A program made the position numbers and the translations under genes. The notes under the pieces were generated by a model. The model was not told where the DNA came from and searched no databases. It saw only the letters and a program-made list of their open reading frames with translations. DNA of 64,000 bases from Nocardia sp. NBC_00403 (GTDB taxonomy: Bacteria > Actinomycetota > Actinomycetes > Mycobacteriales > Mycobacteriaceae), in contig NZ_CP107939.1 in the NCBI RefSeq assembly GCF_036046055.1, positions 2,666,001 through 2,730,000 on the forward strand, written 5' to 3'. This document shows, in pieces, positions 28,590 to 36,973 of this stretch. Position 1 is the stretch's first letter; every line of letters begins with the position of its first letter.

Positions 28590-29792
28590 ATGTCCACAAC
28601 ACGAACCACACTTGTCATCGGCGGCGGCGTCGCCGGACCCGTCACGGCCACCGCGCTGCGCAAGGCGGGCATCGACGCCCGCGTTTACGAGGCGTACCCC
28701 GGCCCGACCTTCGGCGTCGGCAGCGGGCTCGCGCTCGCTCCGAACGGCGTTGCCGCACTGGACATCATCGGCGCGGGTGATCGCATTCGAGGAATGGCCT
28801 CGCCGATCACCGATGTGGCGATGTCGGTCGGCGGCAAGCACCTGCACCTGCCAACGCTGCCGGACACCCTGCTGCAACTGGTCGATCGCAACGAGCTGCA
28901 TCAGGCGCTGCACGATCACGCGGTCGCCGCGGGCGTTCCCTTCGAATACAACAAACGACTGGTCGGCGTCGACGAGCACGAGTCGGGCGTTACCGCGTAT
29001 TTCGCCGACGGCACCAGCGCCACCGCGGATGTGCTGATCGGGGCCGACGGCATCCGCTCGACCGTTCGCGGCCTCATCGATCCGAAGGCGCCGGGACCGG
29101 ACTACACCGGCATGCTCGGTTTCGGTGCGATCGTCGACAGCGATATCGACATCGAGCCGGGGACAATGACTTTCGCCTTCGGAAAGCAAGCGTATTACCT
29201 GTACGGGGCGGTCGAGCCGGGCCGGATCATGTGGGGCGCGAACCTCCCGCACAAGGAGTACATGTCGCTGAGCGAGGCACGGGCGGTCCCGGCCGAGCAT
29301 TGGCTGAAGATCTTGCGCGAGACCTACGCCGAGGACACCCCCGGCGGCGAGCTCGCCCGCAATACGACCGTCGAAACCCTCGAAACGACCGGAGCCCTGC
29401 ACATCATGCCGCCGGTTCCGCAGTGGTACCGAGGTCGCATGGTGCTGGTCGGCGACTCGGTGCACGCGCCGTCCAACAGCTCCGGCCAGGGTGCGTCACT
29501 CGCCATCGAGAGCGCCGTCCAACTGGCACGGTGCCTGCGAGATCTGCCGGACCCGGCATCGGCCTTCGCCGCATACGAGCGGTCGCGGCGCGCGCGGGTG
29601 GAAGGCATCGCCGCGCGGGCCGCGAAGATCAACCACAGCAAGACGCCGGGCCCGGTGGCGCGCAAGGTGATGCCGGTGATGATGCGGGTGATGGTCAGAT
29701 TCATGGACCTGGAGAAGACCATGGGCGCCGAGCAGCGCTACCGCATCGACTGGGATGCCCCCGCGGATCAGGAGCCGGTGGCGGTCGGCTGA
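28590..29792 (+). CDS. FAD-dependent aromatic monooxygenase (PHBH/TetX-like)
   Basis: 400 residues from ATG 28590 with GGAG six bases upstream. FAD-binding GGGVAGPVTATALRKAGIDA at residues 10-29, the DG motif (LIGADGIRSTVRGLI) near 150 and the GD motif (RMVLVGDSVHAPSNSSGQGA) near 285. Class A flavoprotein hydroxylase; family members hydroxylate phenols or inactivate tetracycline or rifamycin. Substrate not predictable. The 28376-28589 leader contains GGTTG-G-CAACC (28500-28510), a possible operator. A LysR gene follows. Confidence 0.9.
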   Translation: MSTTRTTLVIGGGVAGPVTATALRKAGIDARVYEAYPGPTFGVGSGLALAPNGVAALDIIGAGDRIRGMASPITDVAMSVGGKHLHLPTLPDTLLQLVDRNELHQALHDHAVAAGVPFEYNKRLVGVDEHESGVTAYFADGTSATADVLIGADGIRSTVRGLIDPKAPGPDYTGMLGFGAIVDSDIDIEPGTMTFAFGKQAYYLYGAVEPGRIMWGANLPHKEYMSLSEARAVPAEHWLKILRETYAEDTPGGELARNTTVETLETTGALHIMPPVPQWYRGRMVLVGDSVHAPSNSSGQGASLAIESAVQLARCLRDLPDPASAFAAYERSRRARVEGIAARAAKINHSKTPGPVARKVMPVMMRVMVRFMDLEKTMGAEQRYRIDWDAPADQEPVAVG

Positions 29793-30016
29793 CCCGAAAC
29801 TCGGCCGTGGCGCAGCGGCTGCCACGGCCGTGGCGGTTCCGACCGGACGGCGTAGATACGGTGAGAACGGTCTGGGCGAGGATCGGACAGTGTTCAGGAT
29901 TTGCAGCAACTTCGCCCGCACCGCCGTCGCATGGTGGGTGGTGTGTGGGCCGGGCGGGTGCCCGAACTGCTCGTCACCGCGTCGTGCAACCCCAGCTGAT
30001 ACCAGGCCTATGTCAA

Positions 30017-30031
30017 TACACTTGGTGGGTG
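30017..30031 (+). promoter_or_regulatory. -10 element (TACACT) giving a probably leaderless lysR transcript
   Basis: TACACT at 30017-30022 matches TAnnnT and would start transcription about seven bases later, at or next to the GTG start codon at 30029. No Shine-Dalgarno sequence precedes that GTG. Leaderless mRNAs are common in mycobacteria and relatives. Confidence 0.45.
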
Positions 30032-30952
30032 ACCGATAGGAATTTCGATGGCAATCTGGATTTGAACCAGTTGCGCACCTTCCTTGCCGTGCACCGTGCG
30101 GGATCCATTACCGCGGGTGCACGGCTGATCGGTTTGTCCCAGCCGACGGTGACCACGCAGCTGCAAGCGCTGGAGAAACGGCTCGGCTATCGGCTGTTCG
30201 ACCGGCTGCCGCGCGGGGTGGCAGCAACCGACGCCGCCGTCGAACTCGCCGCCAGGGTGGCCGGCCCGCTGGACGCGCTCGGCGGCATTGTGGGCGACAC
30301 TGCACCAGCGCAACCGATCACACAGCCGCCGGTCCGCCTGGCCGGGCCCGCCGAAATGCTTGCGGTGCATGCACTTCCCGCGCTGGCCCCGCTGATCGCC
30401 GGTGGCGTTCGGCTGAATGTGACGGCAGGGCTTTCGGAGGAACTGCTCGCCGGGCTGCGTGCCGGGCACTACGACCTGGTCGTGTCCACCGTCCGGCCGC
30501 GTGGCAGGGCGGTTGTCGCCGAACCGCTTGCCGACGAGGAGTTCGTCCTGGTTGCCGCACCAGCTATCGCGGAGCGGATCGATGTCGCCCGGCTGCGTGC
30601 CGAGGGGCCGCCGGCGCTGACCGGCGTCCCCTTGGTCAGCTACGCCGCGGATCTGCCGATCCTGCGGCGGTATTGGCGGCATGTGTTCGGCGTGCGGCTG
30701 GCCGCCGACGCTGCGGCGGTAGTTGCCGATCTCCGCGCGGTCGCGGCCTTGGTCGCCGCAGGCGGCGGCATCAGCGTGCTGCCGCGCTACCTGTGCACGG
30801 CACGTCTCGCCACCGGCGCCCTGGTCGCACTGCTCGAACCCGAGGATCCACCGATCAACACCGGATTCCTCGTGCGCAGGCCCGGCGCCACGACTCGTCC
30901 GCACATCGATCTGGTCCACGACCAGCTACTAGCGGTGCGCCGCGAGTGGTGA
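30029..30952 (+). CDS. LysR-family transcriptional regulator
   Basis: 307 residues from GTG 30029. HTH in LNQLRTFLAVHRAGSITAGA and RLIGLSQPTVTTQLQALEKR, then the substrate-binding domain (VRLAGPAEMLAVHALPALAP; VSYAADLPILRRYWRHVFGV). Complete. Co-directional with the monooxygenase upstream but 236 bp away, so an independent promoter is likely. Ligand unknown. Confidence 0.9.
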   Translation: MTDRNFDGNLDLNQLRTFLAVHRAGSITAGARLIGLSQPTVTTQLQALEKRLGYRLFDRLPRGVAATDAAVELAARVAGPLDALGGIVGDTAPAQPITQPPVRLAGPAEMLAVHALPALAPLIAGGVRLNVTAGLSEELLAGLRAGHYDLVVSTVRPRGRAVVAEPLADEEFVLVAAPAIAERIDVARLRAEGPPALTGVPLVSYAADLPILRRYWRHVFGVRLAADAAAVVADLRAVAALVAAGGGISVLPRYLCTARLATGALVALLEPEDPPINTGFLVRRPGATTRPHIDLVHDQLLAVRREW

Positions 30953-31101
30953 GCCCGTCACACCAGGTAGCTCGGGACCTCGTGCCTGCGCCAGCCGCCG
31001 CACCCTCGGTCGGGTCGACTGTTCGGCTGAGGATGCAGATGTCGTGCCATGTACCGAGGTCGTCGCGCCTGCGCACCTGCGCGACGACCTCGAGCACACT
31101 C

Positions 31102-31165
31102 GTTGCGGCGTTGCGGCGTTGCGGCGTTGCGGCGTTGCGGCGTTGCGGCGTTGCGGCGTTGCGGC
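31102..31165. repeat. Perfect octanucleotide tandem repeat, GTTGCGGC x 8
   Basis: Eight uninterrupted copies of an 8-bp unit in a non-coding interval between the 3' ends of two convergent genes (lysR and the MmyB-type regulator). A perfect microsatellite of this size is prone to copy-number change. The rest of 30953-31226 shows no gene. Confidence 0.97.
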
Positions 31166-31226
31166 GAGGGTGCGCGGGTCGCGCATTCGGGCCAGCGGCC
31201 GACGTATGGTCCGGCTTCGGTAGTCC

Positions 31227-32036
31227 TCAGTCGGTTTCGGCGCCGCCTCGGCGTTCCGCGTGGCGGCGCAGAATGTCAGCTGTCTGTTCGTCGGCGGGCA
31301 GGAACGCCTCCAGATGCAACTCCGAGAGGGTGATGTCGACGGCGGTGGCGAACGAGGTGATAGTGGTGATGAGTCTGAGTTCGCCGTCGTCGCTGTGCAG
31401 CCGCAGCGGCACCGCGAAGCCGAGGTGGTCCGGGCCCGGATTCACTTCTGGGAGATAGCCTTCCAGCTCGGCGATGAAATCGTCGAGGCCGGCATCGGGG
31501 CTGCGCATGGCCTTGCCGCGCAGGCTTTCGGTGACGTGTCTGCCCCACTCCGGCAGGTTCACCACGCGCCGCGCGAGACCATGGGGATGCAGCGCGAGAC
31601 GCAGCACATTGATCGGAGGCCTCAGCAACTCCGGCGCGACACCCTCGGTGAGCACATCGAACGCCGCGTTGGCGGCCAGCAGAATTCCGTAGGGCCGCAC
31701 GACGACCGCGGGGTAGGGCATATGCCCGTCGAGTATGCGCACCAGCGCATCACGTACCGGGCCCAACGCTTCGGTGTCCATATCCGATTCGGGGAAGACC
31801 GGCGCGAACCCGGCCGACAGCAACAGTCCATTGCGCTCGCGCAGCGACAGCTCGAGCGATTCGGCCAACCGGACCACCATGGTCCGGCCGGGCCTGGATC
31901 GCCCGTGTTCCAAAAAGCTCAGATACCGCTGACTGGTATCCGCGCGAATCGCGAGGTCGAGCTGGCTCACTCGGCGTTGGGTTCGCCAGTGCCGTAGCTG
32001 CGTGGCGAATGGGCTCGGTTCTAGCGCCGTCGTCAT
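31227..32036 (-). CDS. MmyB-family helix-turn-helix regulator
   Basis: 269 residues from the ATG at 32036. N-terminal XRE-type HTH: LRHWRTQRRVSQLDLAIRAD then TSQRYLSFLEHGRSRPGR. The MmyB-like ligand-binding domain follows (PYPAVVVRPYGILLAANAAF; LRLALHPHGLARRVVNLPEW), a PAS-related domain thought to bind fatty acids. The open frame extends to 32441, but this start gives the family N-terminus. Divergent from the NTF2-like gene, with two matching palindromes in between. Confidence 0.92.
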   Translation of the reverse strand: MTTALEPSPFATQLRHWRTQRRVSQLDLAIRADTSQRYLSFLEHGRSRPGRTMVVRLAESLELSLRERNGLLLSAGFAPVFPESDMDTEALGPVRDALVRILDGHMPYPAVVVRPYGILLAANAAFDVLTEGVAPELLRPPINVLRLALHPHGLARRVVNLPEWGRHVTESLRGKAMRSPDAGLDDFIAELEGYLPEVNPGPDHLGFAVPLRLHSDDGELRLITTITSFATAVDITLSELHLEAFLPADEQTADILRRHAERRGGAETD

Positions 32037-32070
32037 GCCTCCAGTGAATCCGACGGAGCTGTTCCGCGCC

Positions 32071-32133
32071 ATTCCTCGCAGGGAATTATCGGGGTGCACC
32101 TGCGGCTCATACCGATCATTCCCAGCTGGGAAT
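32071..32133. promoter_or_regulatory. Two matching 16-bp palindromes between mmyB-like and NTF2-like genes
   Basis: ATTCCTCGCAGGGAAT (32071-32086) and ATTCCCAGCTGGGAAT (32118-32133) share the form ATTCCnnnnnnGGAAT; the second is perfectly symmetric. Their centres are 47 bp apart in the 132-bp divergent promoter region. This is strong evidence for a shared operator, most simply bound by the adjacent MmyB-type regulator. Confidence 0.75.
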
Positions 32134-32168
32134 CGCACCCCTGCTCGGCTTCGGCAAGGCTCTGTCTC

Positions 32169-32612
32169 ATGAGCAAGCAATTCGATGAGAACGAACTGGC
32201 CACGCTGACCGAGCGCTACGTCGCCATGTGGAACGAGTCCGACGCTGAGAACCGCAGTAAAATGATCCGCGAACTGTGGGCGATCGACGGAGTCCAGGTG
32301 CTGGTCGACCCGCCGCAGGAAATCCGCGAGGCGGCCGCGGCACTCGCCTTCCCGATTCCGACCATGGAGGTCCGCGGGCACGACGCCCTGGATCGCAGGG
32401 TCACCCGCGCCTACGAAATGTTCGTCGCAGCGGGCGAGCACATCTTCGCCGCCAGCGGTCAGGCCACCCAGCTGTCGGTGAATCTCGTCGGCATCACCTG
32501 GCTGATGGTCTCGCAGGCCGATGGTTCGGTGGTGGGTGGCGGCTACGACGTGCTCGCCCTCGACGAGGACGGGCGCATCCAGTCAGACCACCAGCACATC
32601 GGCGTCGCCTGA
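32169..32612 (+). CDS. NTF2-like (SnoaL-type) protein
   Basis: 147 residues from ATG 32169. The pattern LATLTERYVAMWNESDAENR followed by AIDGVQ, the central DALDRRVTRAYEMF and C-terminal strands (VNLVGITWLMVSQADGSVVG; YDVLALDEDGRIQSDHQHI) is a cone-shaped NTF2 fold. Family members are small isomerases, hydrolases or ligand-binding proteins. It precedes an alcohol dehydrogenase by 91 bp and is probably co-regulated with it by the MmyB-type protein. Confidence 0.8.
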   Translation: MSKQFDENELATLTERYVAMWNESDAENRSKMIRELWAIDGVQVLVDPPQEIREAAAALAFPIPTMEVRGHDALDRRVTRAYEMFVAAGEHIFAASGQATQLSVNLVGITWLMVSQADGSVVGGGYDVLALDEDGRIQSDHQHIGVA

Positions 32613-32703
32613 CAGCGGCGGACAGCGTTCCCACAACGAGTTCTCCCACGACAGAGTTTCCGCACCACCGAGTTTTCGCACCATAGAGTTTCAGGAGTAC
32701 GTC

Positions 32704-33723
32704 ATGAATGCGATTGCCTACCACCTCGATCCGCTGCGCGGCCTCGAAGGGCTGACGGCACGGGCGCAGGAGGTTCCCGAGCCGGGACCGAATCAAGTTG
32801 TCATCCGGGTGCGCGCGGCCTCGATCAACCGACGCGACCTGATGCTGTTGGACGGCGTCTACCCGCTCCCGGCCACCCCCGGCATCATCCCGCTGTCGGA
32901 CGGGGTCGGCGAGGTGATCGCCGTGGGCGACAAGGTGACTCGCGCCGCGCTCGGCGACCGGGTGACCGCCTCGTATTTCGTGCGGTGGATCGACGGGCCG
33001 CAGCGGTTGGCCCAGGTTGCCGAACAGTACGGCGCCAACTTCAACGGAATGCTCGCCACCTACGCGGTGATCGAAGGGGACTCGGTGGTGCACGTGCCCG
33101 AGCACCTCACCGATGTCGAGGCGGCCACGCTGACCTGTGCGGGTGTCGTCGCGTGGGCGGCATTGACCAAGCCGCAGCCGGTCGGACCGGGTGAGACGGT
33201 GCTGACCGTCGGCAGCGGCGCGGTTGCGCTCTACGGCGTGCAGCACGCCAAAATGCTGGGCGCCCGCGTCATCTCGATCACCTCGGGCCCCGACAAGGCC
33301 GAGCGGCTGCGCAAGCTCGGTGCGGATGAGGTCGTCGACCGGAACCGGACACCGGACTGGGACGAGGCGGTGCTGGAGCTCACCGAGGGCCACGGTGTCG
33401 AACATGTGCTAGAAGCTGTTGGGCTGCCGACCCTGTCGAAGTCGGTGAAGTCCGCCGGGTACAACGCGATGATCACCATGATCGGCGCTACGCAGATGTC
33501 CGAGGGCCGGCCGTTCGAGAATCCGTTCGTCGGACCGTATCTCGGCATCCGCCGCATCGCCGTCGGCAGCCGTACCGATTTCGAGGCGATGAACCGTGCG
33601 ATCACCGAACACCGGATGCACCCGGTCATTGATCGGACATTCCCACTCGACCAGGCCGTCGAGGCCTACCGCTACTTCCGCGATGGCAACCCGTTCGGCA
33701 AGGTCGTCGTCACAATGCCCTGA
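32704..33723 (+). CDS. Zinc-free medium-chain NAD(P)-dependent alcohol dehydrogenase/quinone reductase
   Basis: 339 residues from ATG 32704. GroES-like N-terminal half (VVIRVRAASINRRDLMLLDG, PLSDGVGEVIAVGDKV) and Rossmann half (VLTVGSGAVALYGVQHAKML). The catalytic zinc ligands of classical ADHs are not evident (Asn-Arg-Arg-Asp replaces the CxxD region), so it groups with quinone-reductase-like members. The substrate is presumably linked to the NTF2-like neighbour. Ends before the convergent repeat gene. Confidence 0.9.
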   Translation: MNAIAYHLDPLRGLEGLTARAQEVPEPGPNQVVIRVRAASINRRDLMLLDGVYPLPATPGIIPLSDGVGEVIAVGDKVTRAALGDRVTASYFVRWIDGPQRLAQVAEQYGANFNGMLATYAVIEGDSVVHVPEHLTDVEAATLTCAGVVAWAALTKPQPVGPGETVLTVGSGAVALYGVQHAKMLGARVISITSGPDKAERLRKLGADEVVDRNRTPDWDEAVLELTEGHGVEHVLEAVGLPTLSKSVKSAGYNAMITMIGATQMSEGRPFENPFVGPYLGIRRIAVGSRTDFEAMNRAITEHRMHPVIDRTFPLDQAVEAYRYFRDGNPFGKVVVTMP

Positions 33724-33831
33724 TCAGGGCTGGTCGTCGAGAACCGCTGTCATGGCGACCTTTCGGCTGGTTGCACCCAAGGCCGATGGGTCGCTTCGAC
33801 GGGGATCTTGCTGGCCGCTTCGACGGTCTGC

Positions 33832-34350
33832 CTACTGGTTGCTGTCAGCCGGCGGGTTGCTTTGGTTGTCGGCTGAGCCGGTTCGGGTGTCGGCTGGTGG
33901 GTTGCTTTGGTTGTCGGCTGAGCCGGTTCGGGTGTCGGCTGGTGGGTTGCTTTGGTTGTCGGCTGAGCCGGTTCGGGTGTCGGCTGGTGGGTTGCTTTGG
34001 TTATCGGCCGAGCCGGTTCGAGTGTCAGTCGGATGGCCGCTCTGGTTGTCGGTCGGCTGGTCGATATGACTGTCAGCAGACTGGCCGGTGCCAGGGGATT
34101 GGTTGCCGCGGTCCTCAGCAGGCGGGCCGTTCTCGGCTGTGGCCGGTGTCGCCTCGAACGGCACGATATTGCCTGCGGCGTCACGCGTTCCGATACCGGC
34201 CTCGACAGCGGCTGCCAAGTCGGCGACGGTGGCCCAGGAACGAGGGGGCTCGGCCTCGAGGTTTCCGATGGTGTACCAGCTGTCGTTACCTCGGTAGCGG
34301 ACCAGGCCCTTGCCGGTCTCGTCGACGGTGACATCGAGGTCGCCGGACAC
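33832..34350 (-). CDS. Hypothetical protein with four 15-residue C-terminal repeats
   Basis: 172 residues from GTG 34350, preceded by an excellent AGGAAGGG ribosome-binding site. Residues 1-65 form a compact, conserved-looking domain (MSGDLDVTVDETGKGLVRYR, ending GNIVPFE). The rest is Asn/Asp/Pro/Thr-rich and ends in four near-identical units of PADTRTGSADNQSNP. No family recognised. Its promoter-proximal neighbour is the secreted nuclease 56 bp upstream, so the two are probably cotranscribed. The frame stays open upstream without a start codon. Confidence 0.75.
   Translation of the reverse strand: MSGDLDVTVDETGKGLVRYRGNDSWYTIGNLEAEPPRSWATVADLAAAVEAGIGTRDAAGNIVPFEATPATAENGPPAEDRGNQSPGTGQSADSHIDQPTDNQSGHPTDTRTGSADNQSNPPADTRTGSADNQSNPPADTRTGSADNQSNPPADTRTGSADNQSNPPADSNQ
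33854..34033. repeat. 45-bp tandem repeat, four copies, coding
   Basis: Units begin at 33854, 33899, 33944 and 33989. The first three are nearly identical and the fourth carries several substitutions. Since 45 is divisible by three, copy-number changes would lengthen or shorten the 15-residue peptide repeat without a frameshift. Confidence 0.95.
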
Positions 34351-34406
34351 CGTCCCTTCCTCTTCGGTCAGGACAGCTGCCTTGGCGGAAATCTCGATGA
34401 TGTCGC

Positions 34407-35186
34407 TTATTTGAACTCTCCTCGACGGACGCAGTCCTCGACTGCGGTGCGCAGTGCGACGTGCTCGGCGGGATCAACGGTCAGCGCGTATTTTACCTTG
34501 ACCTTGATGTATCGCTCGATATAGGCGCACCGGAAAGTTCCGGGAGGCAGATAGTTTGCGGCGTCTTGGTCACCCTTGGACCTGTTGGCCGACGGATCGG
34601 AGGCCTCCAGGTTGACCGCGTCGTTGGCGATGCGGCGGCGCGTGTCTTCATCACGCTTGTCGGCGCCCGACCGCCATGCCTCGGCCAGCGCGACGATGTG
34701 TTCGGCATCGACGGATGCCGGATCGGTCATCCACTTGTACGGCTTGAGTTTTCCGGTCTTGGAGTCGAGGAATCCGTACTCGTCGCGCCAGCCGCCGTCA
34801 CGGCCGACCTTCAGTTCGCAGGTTTTCGGATCGAGTGTGACCGAGCCGGTGGCGTCGCGAAGCATCATCACATCACGGCTGGTGCAGCGGCTGTACTGCG
34901 CGAAGTCGGGGCCGAAACCGTGTTCGGGCTTGTTGGAATCCCAGTGCGGGAACTTTTCGCGGCTGTATCCGGCCATTGCCGCCTCGGGCGCGTCGACGAG
35001 CTGTCCGAGCAGCTCGGTGGCGTCCTTGCTGGAAACCGTTGCCGCGCCGGCCGACCCGGGTCTGCCTCCGTCGCCGCCGGTCGGCTTGTCGATATAGGAG
35101 TAGGCAATGGCTACGAGCACAGCGAGGCAGATGGGCGCACAGACGGCGAAGATGCGACGCACGGTGCGGGAGGAGAACACATTCAC
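34407..35186 (-). CDS. Secreted or membrane-anchored HNH nuclease, DUF1524 family
   Basis: 259 residues. Residues 12-32 are a hydrophobic export signal or anchor (IFAVCAPICLAVLVAIAYSY), followed by a Gly-rich linker. The catalytic region has DAEHIVALAEAWRSGA (HNH His), NDAVNLEASDPSANRSKGDQ and ANYLPPG, the signature of DUF1524/GmrSD-type HNH nucleases. Four further Cys suggest disulfides outside the cell. Family members are non-specific nucleases. A downstream repeat-containing gene shares the transcript. Confidence 0.88.
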   Translation of the reverse strand: MNVFSSRTVRRIFAVCAPICLAVLVAIAYSYIDKPTGGDGGRPGSAGAATVSSKDATELLGQLVDAPEAAMAGYSREKFPHWDSNKPEHGFGPDFAQYSRCTSRDVMMLRDATGSVTLDPKTCELKVGRDGGWRDEYGFLDSKTGKLKPYKWMTDPASVDAEHIVALAEAWRSGADKRDEDTRRRIANDAVNLEASDPSANRSKGDQDAANYLPPGTFRCAYIERYIKVKVKYALTVDPAEHVALRTAVEDCVRRGEFK

Positions 35187-35894
35187 GAGAACACCGACAT
35201 CATCGAACTTCCTTACACGAACACCGAACTGAGAACGGGCGTCAAGCTACCGGGTTCGGCTCGTTGTGGAAGTCATTGTCCGTTATGACCTTCGGCACAG
35301 TCCATGAGAAACTTCGTGTGCGCCAAGGGGGCTGGAAACGCAGAACACCCCCGAGCCGCCGTGCCGGCGCCGACTCAGGGGTGATCGATCACGATCGAGC
35401 GTTTGTTCTGTCATGTGACGGGGGAGCGGGCCGGTTGTCCAGACCGGGGTCCGTGCCCAGCGTTCGAGGCCGATGAGGGAGGTCTCGGGCGCTTGTCGCA
35501 CGACCGGCTCGTCGTGACGGTTTACGGATAGCTGTCGGGCGGCGAAGTGCGCGGATCTGCGTGTTGCCGATGCACCGCGTACCTCCGTTCAATCGCCCCG
35601 CTTCCTACGTAGGTAGATAGTAGATACTCATGGATATCTTTGCAATAACATTACCTTCTGGGTGACTGTGCCAGGTGGGTGGCGGTAGAAGTTGAAATTG
35701 CTACTATCTGAGTGCGGAAATACCGCTCATCTGCGGATGCGTGCATGGCGGTAGCGGCGGGGCCGGCCACCATTGCTCGCCATTGAGTGATGAGCATCAC
35801 AGTGGAGCTGCGAGTAAAGCGGTCACAGCAGCCCGAAGTTGTGTGTCCAAACCAGGTGAAGGCAGAAAAGCCGGATCCAGGAAAGGCGCACATC
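35187..35894. other. 708-bp intergenic region with AT-rich promoter-like segment
   Basis: No convincing gene. The first 400 bp have normal GC. From about 35600 to 35710 the sequence becomes AT-rich, with a perfect palindrome CCTACGTAGG (35604-35613) followed by GTAGATAGTAGATAC. It is upstream of the haloalkane dehalogenase, so promoters and regulator sites are expected here. Confidence 0.4.
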
Positions 35895-36767
35895 ATGGCT
35901 ACCGTCGACGTTCTCGACTCGTTCATCAACTACATCGACCTCGGCACCGGCTCGGTTCCGGTGGTGTTCCTGCACGGCAACCCGACCTCATCGCACCTGT
36001 GGCGCAAGGTGATTCCGCATGTCAGCGACCAGACCCGCATCCTGGCGCCGGATTTGATCGGCATGGGAGCGTCCGGAAAGCCCGATAGCGACTACCGCCT
36101 CGTCGACCATGCTCGTTACCTGGACGCATGGTTCGACGCGCTCGGGCTGGACCAGGTGATCGTCGTCGGCCACGACTGGGGCGGTGCGCTCGGTATGGAC
36201 TGGGCGGCGCGCCATCCCGGCCGGGTTCGCGGCATCGCGCTGATCGAGACGTTCCTGCGGCCCATGCGCTGGGAGGAGATGCCACCGCTCGGCGCCGAAC
36301 TGTTCCGCAAGTTCCGCAGCGCGGAGGGGGAACGCATGGTGCTGGAGGAGAACACCTTCATCGAGTTCAACCTGCCGAAGGGCGTTGTCGATCTGTCCCC
36401 CGAGGACCATGACGTCTACCGTGCCCCCTTCCCGACTCCAGAGTCGCGCAAACCGCTGCTGGTGTGGCCGCGCGAGTTCCCGCTCGACGGCGAACCGGCC
36501 GATGTCGTCGCCATCGTGGAGAACTACGACCGCTGGATGGCGCAGTCGCCCGAGGTGCCGAAGCTGGTGATGGCGCTGGACAACGGTGTCGGCCTCGGAT
36601 CGTCCGAAGCTGTTGCCTGGGCGGCGGAGACATTCGCTGCGGTCGAGGTTGTTGCGGTGGGCGCTGCGGGCCATCACGCTCCGGAGGATCAGCCCGACGC
36701 CATCGGCGGCGCGGTGTCCGCCTGGATACGCAAGCACGCGTTGACCGAGGTGCCCGCGAAGGCGTGA
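35895..36767 (+). CDS. dhaA: Haloalkane dehalogenase, HLD-II (DhaA/LinB) type
   Basis: 290 residues from ATG 35895, with AGGAAAGG eight bases upstream. Cleaves carbon-halogen bonds to an alcohol and halide. HGNPTSSHLW holds the halide-binding Asn29; VVGHDWGGALGMDW has nucleophile Asp94 and halide-binding Trp95; IALIETFLRPMRWEEMP supplies the acid Glu118; GHHAPEDQP the catalytic His. This Asp-His-Glu plus Asn-Trp set defines HLD-II. Whether organohalides are the natural substrate is unknown. A broken second copy lies at 42558. Confidence 0.9.
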   Translation: MATVDVLDSFINYIDLGTGSVPVVFLHGNPTSSHLWRKVIPHVSDQTRILAPDLIGMGASGKPDSDYRLVDHARYLDAWFDALGLDQVIVVGHDWGGALGMDWAARHPGRVRGIALIETFLRPMRWEEMPPLGAELFRKFRSAEGERMVLEENTFIEFNLPKGVVDLSPEDHDVYRAPFPTPESRKPLLVWPREFPLDGEPADVVAIVENYDRWMAQSPEVPKLVMALDNGVGLGSSEAVAWAAETFAAVEVVAVGAAGHHAPEDQPDAIGGAVSAWIRKHALTEVPAKA

Positions 36768-36973
36768 GTGCCGATCGTGATCGGCCCGGATGTCGTCCGA
36801 AGCGTTCGGTGGGTCGAGTTCGATGGATCGGTGCCGGGGTCTCGCGGATGGGGACGGATCGCTCGGCCAGGGGACATCGGTGCGACGGTCGTGGCACCGA
36901 TGTCGCCTGATCCGTGCTGTTTGGTGCGCCGGGATTGCTTGCGCGGAGTCGGTGTCCAACGAAAGATTGTGAG

